Below are positions 33,785 to 43,794 of a stretch of DNA of 64,000 bases, piece by piece; within the stretch, counting starts at the first letter, position 1; the number at the start of each line of letters is the position of its first letter. The stretch is from Prosapia bicincta. Its lineage: Eukaryota; Arthropoda; Insecta; Hemiptera; Cercopidae. The notes beneath the pieces were generated by a model that was not told where the DNA came from, did no database searches, and saw nothing but the letters and a program-made list of their open reading frames with translations. Location of the stretch: positions 106,008,443 through 106,072,442 of the forward strand of contig JBAIZL010000003.1 of the NCBI GenBank assembly GCA_036971475.1. The letters are read 5' to 3'. The translations under genes and the position numbers were made by a program.

Positions 33785-36700
33785 ATGTCTGCAATTAACA
33801 AGTCAGTGATACAATGGAACGTCAACGGTGTTAGGAGTCACATAGAAGAACTTAAAGTACTCGTGCGAGATGTGTACCCAATGTTTGTATGTCTACAGGA
33901 GACACATCTCCACGAATCGCATAATTTCCATTTAAGGGAGTATTCAGTTTTTAGATCGGACTTCGTTACAGAAGATCGAGCTAGAGGTGGCGTAGCCATC
34001 CTAGCCCGTGACTGTATCGATGCTGTTTCTCTAAACTTAATAACTCCTTTACAAGCAGTAGCCGTTCAAACAGCTGTCCCGTATAAAATCACTGTGTGTT
34101 GTGTCTACTTGCCACCACAAGAAAACCTGCATCACAGTGATTTAGTAAATTTGATAAGCCAGTTACCAACTCCGTTCTTATTGGTAGGGGATTTTAATGC
34201 CCACCATTCGTCTTGGGGATCTCCGACTAGGAACTCTCGAGGTGACCTTGTTGAGAGTGTGAGAACGGAACTAGACTTATGTCTGCTAAATGACGGTTCT
34301 CCTACTCATTTAGCAGCATCTACTGGTGGATGGACAGCTGTTGATCTATCGATTTGCAGCCCTCAATTAGCTACTAGATGCACATGGTCGGTACTCAATG
34401 ATTTGTATGGAAGCGACCATGTGCCTATTAAGATCAGTTTATGTGACTCCCAAACCTGTTATGTTCGAAATTCCAGTTGGATTTTGCGAAAAGCCAACTG
34501 GGACTCCTACTCGAATTACCTTGTATCACTTGACATGGATTATCTGACACCCATTGATGAAAATATAGAAAATTTTACAAAAGCAATTTTAAATGCCGCT
34601 GAAAAGACCATTCCGAAAACCTCTGCGCATCCACGCCGACCGCCTGTGCCGTGGTGGAACGATGAATGCACAGAAATCCTCCGTTTACGACGAAGAGCTC
34701 TTAGGAGATTTAAACGACACCCAACGAATGGAAACCTTCAGGAATATAAAATACTCCGTGCGAAAGCACGGAGGATATTTAGGCTGAGTAGAAAGAACTC
34801 TTGGGAACAGTACATTAGCACAATTAGACGAACAACTCCGTCCTCCACAGTGTGGAGGAAACTAAGATCAGTTTGTGGTACTTCCATTCCGTTGCCAGCC
34901 ATTGCGCTGAAGCAACCAGATGGGAGATTAATCACAAACAGTGATGACATTGCTAATGTACTTGGAACATCTTTTTCTAACTTTTCTGCTACTACAGCCT
35001 ATAATAGATTATTCCAGATTTATAAACTGAAGGAAGAAGCAATACCGTTTACTGTTGGGTCGTCTGAGGACTCTCCTTTAAACACTCCTTTCTCTATAGG
35101 GGAATTGGAGTCAGCTCTTGCGTCAACGAAGGATTCTGCACCAGGTCCAGATTCCATTGTGTACTCCATGCTAAAACATCTACCATCATCGGCGAAACTT
35201 GTCCTCCTTCGAGTATACAATCGTTTATTCGAGGAGCGCTCTTTCCCCGATGCATGGTTAGAATCGACTGTAATTCCTCTTTTGAAGCCAGGTAAGGACA
35301 AAACCAACCCCAGTAGTTACAGGCCTATATCACTTACAAGCGTCTTGTGCAAACTACTGGAGAAGATGGTCAACCGCCGTCTTGTCTGGTACCTAGAAAC
35401 CAACAACCTTCTTAGCAACGAACAATGTGGTTTCAGACTAGGACGCTCATCAGTTGACCAATTGGTTTTGTTAGAATCCGCTATTCAAGATGCCTTTCTC
35501 TTGCGTCAAACGCTCGTTGCGATTTTCTTTGACCTTGAAAAGGCATATGATATGGCATGGAAAAGAGGAATTCTGAACACTCTGAAATCATGGGGTATAC
35601 AAGGGAATATCCTAGCATTCATCGCTAACTTTCTTTCTAATAGATCTTTCCGCGTTCGACTTGGAGGCACGTATTCAAACAGCTATACACAGGAGAATGG
35701 TGTACCGCAGGGCAGCGTGCTGAGCGTCACGCTGTTTGCCGTTGCAATAAATAGTATCACCAGTAATATACGATCTCCGGTACACTGTTCCCTTTTTGTG
35801 GATGACTTTTGTATATATGTGCCTGCTCGTAGTATGGCAACTGCGGAAAGATCTTTGCAGTTAGCAATATACAGGTTAGAGGAATGGTCTAAATCTACAG
35901 GTTTCAAATTCTCTGCTTCGAAGACCCAATGTGTTGCATTTAGTCGTCGTAGGCAACACCAGGAGCCGATCCTTTATCTTGACGGGGTTCAGCTTCAAAC
36001 CACGGATAGTGTTCGATTTTTGGGTCTTTTATTTGATAAAAGACTCTCATGGAGTCCACATGTTCGTGATTTGAAGGTGAGATGCAGCAAGAAATTGGAT
36101 ATGTTAAGAGTCCTTAGTGGTACGAATTGGGGAGCAGACAGAACTAGTATGCTTCGATTTTATCGCGCGGTCGTTAGATCGCGCATTGATTATGGCTGTC
36201 AAGCCTATTCATCCGCACGACTTACAGTTCTGAAAACTCTCGATGCTGTCCACCACTCTGGACTTAGACTGGCTACTGGTGCATTTAGAACTAGCCCAAT
36301 CCCTAGTCTTCTTGTCGAAGCTGGGGAACCTGCCCTTTCTAGACGACGCCAGATGCTACAAATATCTTACGTTTCTGTTCTTCGAAGCAAACCCAACCAC
36401 CCGGCATTTGAAAGAGTCTTTTATAATACGCTAAATCAAGTATACAATACACGTCAACGTTCGACCGCTCCCTTTGGAATACGAACGTTAAGAATATTGG
36501 ATGACCTTGAGTTGCAACTTCCAACTATGTTTGAACGACAAATGTGCTATCTACCTCCATGGATAATAAAAACGCCGCACTTCGATTTCTCATTGTCCAG
36601 TTATATAAAACACGATACTCCTGTTGTGGTCTACCACCAGGAATTTTTATCCATTTATAAATCTCACCAACACAGTGAAATTATTTTCTCTGATGGATCT

Positions 36701-37480
36701 AAACTGGACAATGGCGTTGGGTGTGCGTTTTATGCATCTGGATGTACCTACACGTACGGATTGCCCTCAGCTTGCAGTGTTTTCACGGCAGAACTATTTG
36801 CTATTTTTAAAGCTTTGACCGTCATTCAATCTCGATCCTCGCATTATCTTTTGTGTTCGGATTCCAAAAGTGCTCTTCAGGCTCTTCAGGATGTTTTCTC
36901 TAGCAACCCTTTGGTTGGGGACATTTTGTGTGCTGTACACAGGCTTCAATTGAGGGGTGTGGGGGTAACTTTCTGTTGGGTTCCTGGACATTGCGGAATA
37001 CTTGGAAACACAAAAGCGGATGAAGCGGCGAAGAAAGCTACAAGTTTGGTGCCTATTACTCAACTGGTTATGGCATCTGATTATGTGTGTTTCGCGAAAC
37101 ATTTATTGCTCGCTGCTTGGAATGACGAGTGGCATACCGTGGTTGAGAATAAGCTGAGGGAAATTAAAGATACCGTCCGTCCATGGAGGTCTTCAATTCG
37201 TTCAAAACGTAGGGAGGAAGTGGTGGTTACACGCCTTCGCGTTGGCCACTCTTTTGCAACTCATGGATATTTGATGAGTCGTGAAGATCCACCAATATGC
37301 CAATATTGCGGTGATATCTTCACAATAAAACATATTTTAGTAGACTGTGTTAATGTAAGCAATGTTCGTGCCCTTTTTAATTTAAAAGGGAGTTTAAAGG
37401 TGGTGCTAAGGGACGATGCCTCGGCCATTGACCGAGTCATCGCTTTCTTGCACCACTTGAAAATATTTTTTCAAATTTAA
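33785..37480 (+). CDS. LINE ORF2: endonuclease, RT, RNase H (1231 aa)
   Basis: Performs target-primed reverse transcription. Residues 1-220 are an APE-type endonuclease: WNVNG (N12), QET (E39), GDFNAHH (D136, N138, H140), VDLSI (D187), SDH (D211, H212). The reverse transcriptase spans about 470-740: FFDLEKAYD (motif A, D583), GVPQGS (639-644, motif B), FVDD (671-674, motif C). RNase H has the full D-E-D-D set: D970 (SDGS), E1003, D1026 (SDSKSA), D1079 (KADEA), plus H1069 (VPGHCG). A C-terminal CCHC motif is C1172-C1175-H1183-C1188. Length is typical for I-clade ORF2. It starts 3 nt after the ORF1 stop, in the same frame, which points to termination-reinitiation or stop readthrough rather than frameshifting. 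No inactivating change seen. Confidence 0.92.
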   Translation: MSAINKSVIQWNVNGVRSHIEELKVLVRDVYPMFVCLQETHLHESHNFHLREYSVFRSDFVTEDRARGGVAILARDCIDAVSLNLITPLQAVAVQTAVPYKITVCCVYLPPQENLHHSDLVNLISQLPTPFLLVGDFNAHHSSWGSPTRNSRGDLVESVRTELDLCLLNDGSPTHLAASTGGWTAVDLSICSPQLATRCTWSVLNDLYGSDHVPIKISLCDSQTCYVRNSSWILRKANWDSYSNYLVSLDMDYLTPIDENIENFTKAILNAAEKTIPKTSAHPRRPPVPWWNDECTEILRLRRRALRRFKRHPTNGNLQEYKILRAKARRIFRLSRKNSWEQYISTIRRTTPSSTVWRKLRSVCGTSIPLPAIALKQPDGRLITNSDDIANVLGTSFSNFSATTAYNRLFQIYKLKEEAIPFTVGSSEDSPLNTPFSIGELESALASTKDSAPGPDSIVYSMLKHLPSSAKLVLLRVYNRLFEERSFPDAWLESTVIPLLKPGKDKTNPSSYRPISLTSVLCKLLEKMVNRRLVWYLETNNLLSNEQCGFRLGRSSVDQLVLLESAIQDAFLLRQTLVAIFFDLEKAYDMAWKRGILNTLKSWGIQGNILAFIANFLSNRSFRVRLGGTYSNSYTQENGVPQGSVLSVTLFAVAINSITSNIRSPVHCSLFVDDFCIYVPARSMATAERSLQLAIYRLEEWSKSTGFKFSASKTQCVAFSRRRQHQEPILYLDGVQLQTTDSVRFLGLLFDKRLSWSPHVRDLKVRCSKKLDMLRVLSGTNWGADRTSMLRFYRAVVRSRIDYGCQAYSSARLTVLKTLDAVHHSGLRLATGAFRTSPIPSLLVEAGEPALSRRRQMLQISYVSVLRSKPNHPAFERVFYNTLNQVYNTRQRSTAPFGIRTLRILDDLELQLPTMFERQMCYLPPWIIKTPHFDFSLSSYIKHDTPVVVYHQEFLSIYKSHQHSEIIFSDGSKLDNGVGCAFYASGCTYTYGLPSACSVFTAELFAIFKALTVIQSRSSHYLLCSDSKSALQALQDVFSSNPLVGDILCAVHRLQLRGVGVTFCWVPGHCGILGNTKADEAAKKATSLVPITQLVMASDYVCFAKHLLLAAWNDEWHTVVENKLREIKDTVRPWRSSIRSKRREEVVVTRLRVGHSFATHGYLMSREDPPICQYCGDIFTIKHILVDCVNVSNVRALFNLKGSLKVVLRDDASAIDRVIAFLHHLKIFFQI

Positions 37481-37875
37481 TACATAAATATATATATATT
37501 TTTTAATTTTATTTGTACATATAATTCTCTGTGTTTCTTTAATTTATTTTAATTAAATTTATTTTCTGTTCTTGTTATTGTCGTTGAGATTTATTTATTG
37601 GTAAATTGTTATCTATTATTGTTTTACATATTATTTATTACTGTTATATTGTTCTTTGTTGTTATTTTGTTATTTTGTTATTTAGTTTTTAAGAATTTTT
37701 TCATTGTTATATTGTTGTTTTTTTGTTTTTTATTGTTGGTGTTTTATTTTGTTTTGTAATTTTTGTTGTATTTATTTATTTGTTTATTTATTAATTTATT
37801 TGACTTTATTTAAAACATTGCGTTCTTTATTAGATTTTGTTTGGCGATGATAACCACAATTGGTTTTTCGCCAGG
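37481..37875 (+). other. LINE 3' UTR with terminal stem-loop
   Basis: T-rich sequence with many 'ttattgtt' and 'tttattt' words. It ends with a nested stem-loop at 37842-37873 (outer TGGCGA/TCGCCA, inner AACCA/TGGTT) only 2 nt before the poly(A). Such 3' structures can be the recognition site for the LINE reverse transcriptase. Confidence 0.6.

Positions 37876-37915
<40 letters not shown>
37876..37915 (+). repeat. LINE poly(A) tail
   Basis: 40 uninterrupted A residues, then TA and CA repeats. The long pure tail supports a recent insertion. Confidence 0.9.
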
Positions 37916-37919
<4 letters not shown>

Positions 37920-37989
37920 TATATAAACACACACATACAAACAAACACACACACACAAACAAAGACATATATATATATAAATATATATA

Positions 37990-38854
37990 TAGTAAACTCC
38001 CGATTATCCGTAGAATAGGGTGGCCCGGCAACGCCGGATAACGAATTCCCCGGATAATCCGCTATGAACAAAAAAATACGCAAAACGATCGATAATCGAT
38101 TATTATACCATAAGTTATACAAATAATGACCCCGGTTAATGCAATTCACAAATAATCTTCAGAGGACAAAATAAATATAGAAAATAATTTAAAATGTCGT
38201 TGTATTTGACGGATTATAACATGTACATTTATATGTCTAACTATTTACAATGCGTACATAAGAATATGTCAAAAGTAAATATGTATGTACATATGTAATT
38301 TCCTTTACACATGATACTTTCACTTTTTAACAAAACCATCTGTCACTTTCGTCTGTTTTTTTGTGAGCATTGATTTAGCTTTAATGTGCGATCTAAGTTT
38401 CTTGAGAACCATTTTGTCTCACAGTGTCTACTTGTGTCACAAAGCCATAAAGATCGATAATGTATATGACAGACATGGATAATACATATGTCACGTCCTA
38501 GACTATTTATAGCCGAGATTAGCTGACATTTGCTTACAATCTTATGATACGCATTAGGTTTTCGGGCGATACACATTTTGTCATTGTCTCTTATATACAG
38601 TAGTCTGCTCGCCCCTTTTATTTCGCTGGTCCGCGTCGGGATGCTTTCCTTTCAATGCAAAAATTAGTACTTACATATCTATTCCCTTCATCTTAACTTC
38701 TATTAAGCCTTGTATGTATTTACGTCGTAATTCATTGTTTGGAAATTTAAACACATGAATCTGATTGGAATAAAAATTGGATATTTGTAAAACAATGGTA
38801 GACCCCGGATAATCCGCAAACCGGTTAATCCGCCCACGGATAATCGGGAGATTA

Positions 38855-38857
<3 letters not shown>
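37990..38857 (-). mobile_element. Pogo/Tigger-type MITE, copy 2 (868 bp)
   Basis: Same family as 18432-19337 but inverted. Ends TAGTAAACTCCCGATTATCC (first base C to T) and the complement of CAGTAATCTCCCGATTATCC. It is flanked by TA on both sides within TA repeats. No transposase; the minus-strand frame at 38343-38576 has no DDE signature. Confidence 0.8.

Positions 38858-38911
<54 letters not shown>
38858..38911. repeat. (TA)n tract
   Basis: Shared boundary of the pogo-type MITE and the PLE inverted unit. Confidence 0.9.
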
Positions 38912-38914
<3 letters not shown>

Positions 38915-39120
38915 TATAATATGTATTCTTGTGTATTAATAAAGAAATAAGACAATTTACAAATGCAAGAATAATTTATTGAATGTATAATTCAAAGCTT
39001 TTCGGTAACAAATAGTAGCAAACATCATCAGGAATATACAGATTTATACATTTGATTTATACATTCAATAAATTATTCTTGTATTTGTAAATTGTCTTAT
39101 TTCTGTATATATTCACACAT
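38912..39120. mobile_element. Short PLE inverted unit, family 1
   Basis: Inverted arms 'ttacaaatgcaagaataatt...gaatgtataa' and complement around about 60 bp. Only the left arm keeps a hammerhead. Confidence 0.65.
38990..39035 (-). ncRNA. Hammerhead-like motif, family 1 (stem II damaged)
   Basis: CUGAUGA, extra U, GAAA, AAGCUU and H17 U are intact, and stem I AUUC/GAAU pairs. The stem II strands (GUUUGC, GUUACC) no longer pair well. Confidence 0.5.
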
Positions 39121-39249
39121 ATATTATGCTACATCCTGAAATAGTTTAGTTCTTTTCAGTGATGTCACCGTCTACCGGTTATTGAGTAAAAATAATAAAC
39201 AAAAGTGCTTATTTTAAAATTTAAACTTGTGAAAGTTTTTGATATATAT

Positions 39250-39800
39250 ACTAGCTGACCCGGCGAACTTCGTATCGCCTGTGAGTCAATTGATGCCGTG
39301 TTAGTATTGGGTAAACTTAATTTCGTGTTTTAGTAACAAAATAATAGCTGAACCTATATTAGTCGATCGAGGAAAGTATGACAAAATAAAATTCTTGATT
39401 TTAATGTTATTTATTTACTCCACTCGGATGTAAAATATTTTTTTGTAAATTGTACGAAATCTGTTTGAATGGGTTTGAATAAACCATAATTTGGAACGAA
39501 TTAAATGAAATGTTTTAGCATAAGATAATAAGATAGAAAATCATATATAATGCTATGTTGAAAAAAATTGTTATTCCTTCAGCAAACGTTTTTACTACAA
39601 ACATAACGCCGTTTTATTGGTTAATTTTTTTCTGCTAAAATTAATCGGTTTTTAAGGGGTGGGGCCATGGGCCTCCTGTGTCCTATTGGTTACTCTCTTG
39701 AGACTTACAATTTCCTAAAGATAATGATGTTCGGGTCAATGGTTTAGTAATTATTAAGATTGTTTCATTAAAACATACAAACATTCTTTTTTATATGTAG
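39250..39800 (+). mobile_element. Dispersed arthropod repeat (CTAGCTGACCCGGCG type)
   Basis: Begins 'atatatactagctgacccgg', a sequence I recognise from memory as the start of a repeat common in arthropod genomes. It ends 'caatggtttagtaattatta' then 'aacatacaaacattc', also typical. No coding capacity. Class is not certain. Confidence 0.55.
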
Positions 39801-39879
39801 AGAGAAAAGTATCACAATAAAATAATTCTTGATTGAATTTAATGAAGTCCACTCGGATGTAAAATATTTTAAATTACTT

Positions 39880-40310
39880 CTATTAGTACACACTCTCCGG
39901 ATGTATATCTTGAACAAATTTTCAATCAATAATAAAATACGTTTTTGTTCATCCAATCAAGTTCAAATATATTTTCTTAAACGTTACAGTGTATTTCAAT
40001 TGATATTAAGTCTTTTTCAAATATTTATTCAATAATTCAATTATAAAATTTGCGGGGTCCAGCCGGTTTCGAACTGATAATCTTCATGTTTGATTGAAAA
40101 GTCTAGAACGCCTTGGGACTGTCTAGAGCGTCTAGGAACTTTCCAATTCCTAGAAATATTTCTCAAAGATGTTTATATTAACCCATCTGGTTATTTTCAA
40201 AACCTGCATTGTACAGCCTTAAACTGTTGTAATGGTTACCACACAATATCATAAATAGAACGCTAGGCTAACTAAAATAAAATTTTTCTTTGTAGGAATT
40301 TACTTGAATT
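39880..40310 (-). mobile_element. rpt-S variant with tRNA-like module (reverse)
   Basis: Inverted relative to the copy at 10195-10650, with the same module order. The tRNA-like part is at about 40060-40140 ('ccggtttcgaactgataat' as B box on the reverse strand). 'ggttaccacacaatat' corresponds to 'gtggtaaccatgg' in the other copy. Confidence 0.5.
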
Positions 40311-40560
40311 TTTTTATATTACCTGTTTCTATATTGTTTGTAATGTGTTGGAAAACAATTTTAATTGGTGAGTGTTGCATGGCAACCAAAACCTATTGGT
40401 TTGGGGGGGGGTCTCACTTATTAAACCAAAACCCTTCCCAGGAGTGTATTGAACAATTTTTCAAAGTTTCATGTCGATTCGATTAGTGGTTTAGTAATTC
40501 ATAAAGTTCATACATATATACATATACATACATTCATTTAGGCCTATATATATGTAGAAG
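40311..40560 (+). mobile_element. 3' part of the CTAGCTGACC-type repeat
   Basis: 'tttcatgtcgattcgattag', 'tggtttagtaatt' and 'catacatacattcattta' are the usual right end of this repeat; the left end is missing. Confidence 0.5.
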
Positions 40561-40784
40561 ATATATATTATGAAATGTATTATTTAAATTTGAACCATAC
40601 TATATTCAACATATATAGATTATACGGTTATTTTAGGTTAGTTAGTGCTACGATATATATTTAATCTCGTGATTTTTAATGCACGTGACCATTGTTTAGT
40701 TTATTTAAAATTTACCATCCAGATTTCAATTGGTCATGACTGTTTTACCAGAGTCTGCGTTTTTCTTCAATTCCTTCTGTTACC

Positions 40785-41218
40785 TCACACTGTTCATAGC
40801 TTATCCCTTGTTCAATATTTTAATCATTAATAAAATACTTTTTAGTCATCCAGTCAAATTTTAAAAAAAATTGTTATTGTAGTAGATGATAACTAATCCA
40901 ATGCAGCTTTCATCAAATAATAATTCAATAATTAAATTTGATTATTATTTCAGTTTTATATAGGAGACAAACGTTTTACAAAAGGGTCAAGGTATGCAAT
41001 ATAGGTAATACACATCATTTGACCTGAAATACGTTATAACATATGGTTTCACAAAACAGCTGATTTTGTGTTATAGGTTATAAGGTGGAACCACTGTTTT
41101 AAAGCATAGGCTATGTTACTTTAATTATAATAATTGAAAATATTTCATACAAATTAAGTAAAATAATATTTTTCTTTATTGGTCTAAGTAGGAATTGACT
41201 TTAAACATTTTTATATTA
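40785..41218 (+). mobile_element. rpt-S, copy 5
   Basis: Close to full length, with 'gggtcaaggtatgcaatata', 'taaaacagctgattttgtg' style blocks and the 'taagtaggaattgacttta' end. Confidence 0.75.
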
Positions 41219-41261
41219 ATTAAAACAACCTCTCACCAAAAATTCAACAAATTTTATTTCA

Positions 41262-41304
41262 ACTTTATGTACATTTCGACTACAAAGTAATCATCTTCAG
41301 AGGT
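41262..41304 (-). ncRNA. Hammerhead ribozyme-like motif, family 4
   Basis: Minus strand: CUGAAGA, extra U, stem II GAUUAC/GUAGUC (6 pairs, loop UUU), GAAA, palindromic stem III AUGUACAU, H17 = A. Core and stems II and III are intact. Stem I is weak (ACCU/AAGU with one mismatch). Confidence 0.65.
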
Positions 41305-41349
41305 ATTTTTACAAATAACATTTTTTATTAAGATTTTTGTTTATATTAC

Positions 41350-42620
41350 TTCTTTTAAACAGTACAAAAATAAACTCATTGTTGCAAAATTAAAATGTAC
41401 TACATTTGCATCCACAGCAAAAACTGAAAGAGAAAATGTAATTTCGAACATGTTTTGTATTCATGTACCTTTTCGAAAGTGTTTATTTTAATACTTTATC
41501 TCAATTCATAAAACATATTTGAAGCGTAAAGCTTGTGAAACTTTGAAGTTGGACATCTTGATTTGGTAGCGAAGTCTTCTGTCTCTCCCAGTGTCAGCGA
41601 TCAAAGACCCGGCCTAATGCAATCTCCTAATGCCATCAGAAAGCAAAAATCATCTTATTAGTGCTTCCTTCCTGTGAGCTTTAATTAACGTCGGCAGTAC
41701 AATGTCCCCTCCCTCACCACCCCTTCCTTTAGCGGGGATTGTGCCAGTGGCTTTTCATCTCTGTCTGTGTTTCTCAATGGAGAGTAGAATGTCTAAATAC
41801 AAGTGGGTTTATTTGGATAAACGAAAAAGGCTTATTGACAAAGTATTTTACTTTTAGGCCTATTCATTTTTATAAATATTTTATGTTTAATTGTATTTAA
41901 TACATTTACTTCTTTACTACACATTTCCATAAATATGTATTAGAAATTTAACTTTTATGTTAGGAATGAGTATTGTAAGTGGTGAGAATGATTTATTAGA
42001 CAAAAATGTGTTAGAACTTTTATAAACATTTACTTTTATTTACACTAATGATTTCACTTCCAAAATAATAAATATTGTCTGTGCTACCTAAATAATAATA
42101 TAGATAGCATTAAAGTAGTGTCATAACCCCCTACCTAGTAACATGATACTTGCAGGCTGCGTTAGAGTATTACCCTACTCTCTAATGGAGATATAAACGG
42201 TTGTCTACAAGTTGCAGTACTTGTAATAAGGAAGAAAAGTAAGGTTAATAGGATTGGGCTAAGAAACTGTCATAATTACCCCCTTGTACTGGGGAACTAC
42301 AATGATGGGTTGGGAAGGTATGCTTGCTATTCGATAGTACAATGTCTGAACATTCTGTGAATTATATTTTAATGGTTATTCACGAGTTACATTAACACCT
42401 CTTTAATAACAGAGAAGAAAGCAATGTAATATGGGCTTTGATTATCTACGAGTAATGAAGGAGATTTAAGGATTCCTTTAACGCTACCAAATCCCTTCCT
42501 TATCCCTTTTCGGAGGGGATGACAAACAGACTTCCAGTCCTTATTACCTAAATGTGCGTCTTTTAATAGTTGATTCTAACGAGGGATTACAGTTCAAGAA
42601 ATTGCCGACAAACAATTAAT
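41350..42620. other. Low-repeat island
   Basis: No coding signal. The parts at about 41560-41780 and 42120-42560 are less AT-rich and appear unique within the window; they could hold non-coding conserved sequence. Nothing specific is recognised. Confidence 0.35.
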
Positions 42621-42624
42621 ATAA

Positions 42625-43265
42625 TTTGTATTTCAAGCCAATTCCTACTCAGGTCAAGAAAAAACATTTGATTTTGGCTACTTTTTATTAAATTATTACG
42701 ATTAACACATACGACAGAATCAAAAGATTGAGTCGCAAAATTTCTTCTCCAGCTGACGAATATTTATTACAATAACATTCCCTCCGTATGCAATCGACAA
42801 ACGGTTTCGGTAAAATAGTGCTCTTCAGAAGTCAAAATGTACATCTTAAGAAAAGTATTTCCCGCTATTGGCTAGTGGACTCAGTGCCAGAGTGCTTGAG
42901 CTCAAACATTTAGCCATACAGTTTAAATCCAACCTAGAAACATCAAATTTTTAAAATTACAAATATAAATATATATTAAAAAAAAGTACTTTTATAAAGT
43001 ATTATCTACTACTAGAAAAACAAAATATTTGACCTTTATGAAATAAGTATTTTATTAATGATACTTCAAATTATTAAAAACCCTATTAGTGATGGATTTC
43101 AAATATGTAGTCTCCAACTTGAACAAGAATCCAACTTGGAATTACAAATTAAAATTTAATTAATGAATAAATATTTGTAAAAATTGCATAGAATCAATTG
43201 CCATTCTTTACAGATCTAAATCAAATATTTGATTTTGAGTGGTTGAATAAAAAATATTTTATTAA
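42625..43265 (+). mobile_element. rpt-S variant, diverged, with tRNA-like module
   Basis: Starts 'aagccaattcctactcaggt'. A tRNA-like stretch lies at about 42870-42950 ('gtggactcagtgccagagtg', 'acagtttaaatccaacc'). It ends 'attttattaagattgaaaac' next to a GT microsatellite. Confidence 0.5.
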
Positions 43266-43393
43266 GATTGAAAACTTGAACGATGTGTGTGTGTGTGTGT
43301 GTGTGTGTGTTGATACGTATTCCTTCACGAATGGACAAATATGATGAATATTTATTATCTGGAGTACATCCGTTCATTCTGCTGTGTATAAAA

Positions 43394-43428
43394 TCGCAGG
43401 TTCGACGTTTCGCTAGAATCTCATCTAA
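43394..43428 (-). ncRNA. Hammerhead-like motif, family 3 (degenerate)
   Basis: Minus strand: GAUGAGAUUCUAGCGAAAC, palindromic ACGU, H17 = C. The upstream GUUC and downstream GAAC could pair as stem I. The core reads UUAGAUGA instead of CUGAUGA. Confidence 0.4.
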
Positions 43429-43485
43429 GTGAACCCACCAACAGTTGAAGTAAGAATCAACTATTTTTAAGTTCACCTAGTCGAA

Positions 43486-43518
43486 ACTAGATGAGATTCT
43501 AGCGAAACATCGATATTG
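43486..43518 (+). ncRNA. Hammerhead-like motif, family 3 (degenerate)
   Basis: Mirror copy of the minus-strand motif; stem III is ACAU instead of ACGU, and stem I does not pair. Confidence 0.3.
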
Positions 43519-43752
43519 CGATTTTATACACAGCAGAATGAACGGATGTACTCCAGATAATATATATTCATCATCGTCATACATATGTAAGCGATATTTC
43601 AAAGTGAATGAGATTTAAAAATAGATCTAGATTATTTTAATTTAGGACAGTTTACTTGCTGCAGTTTTATTTGATAGATAAATAAAATATGCTTTTTTTC
43701 TGTCTTCAGTACTTTAGAACCTACAGGAGCTAGTGAACAGTTATAATCTATT

Positions 43753-43757
<5 letters not shown>

Positions 43758-43790
<33 letters not shown>
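43758..43790. repeat. (TA)n tract
   Basis: Isolated TA run; no element end identified beside it. Confidence 0.9.
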
Positions 43791-43791
<1 letters not shown>

Positions 43792-43794
43792 TTT

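Larger units (their letters stand above)
31862..37915 (+). mobile_element. Full-length I-clade non-LTR retrotransposon
   Basis: About 6.05 kb: 5' UTR with hairpins (31862-32368), ORF1 (32369-33781), ORF2 (33785-37480), T-rich 3' UTR and a 40-nt poly(A) at 37876-37915. Both ORFs are open, and all catalytic residues I checked are present. The order endonuclease, reverse transcriptase, RNase H, C-terminal CCHC with a three-knuckle ORF1 fits the I clade (I, Nimb, Ingi relatives). A candidate target-site duplication is the low-complexity 'atatatataaa' on both sides, which cannot be told apart from flanking TA repeats. No frameshift or stop was seen, so it is probably young and possibly competent. 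Confidence 0.9.
43335..43575. repeat. PLE-type palindrome, family 3
   Basis: Inverted arms of about 85 bp (43335-43423 and 43488-43575) around a 64-bp centre. Each arm carries 'attctgctgtgtataaaatc' or its complement and a degenerate hammerhead. A (GT)n run (43284-43310) lies to the left. Confidence 0.7.
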
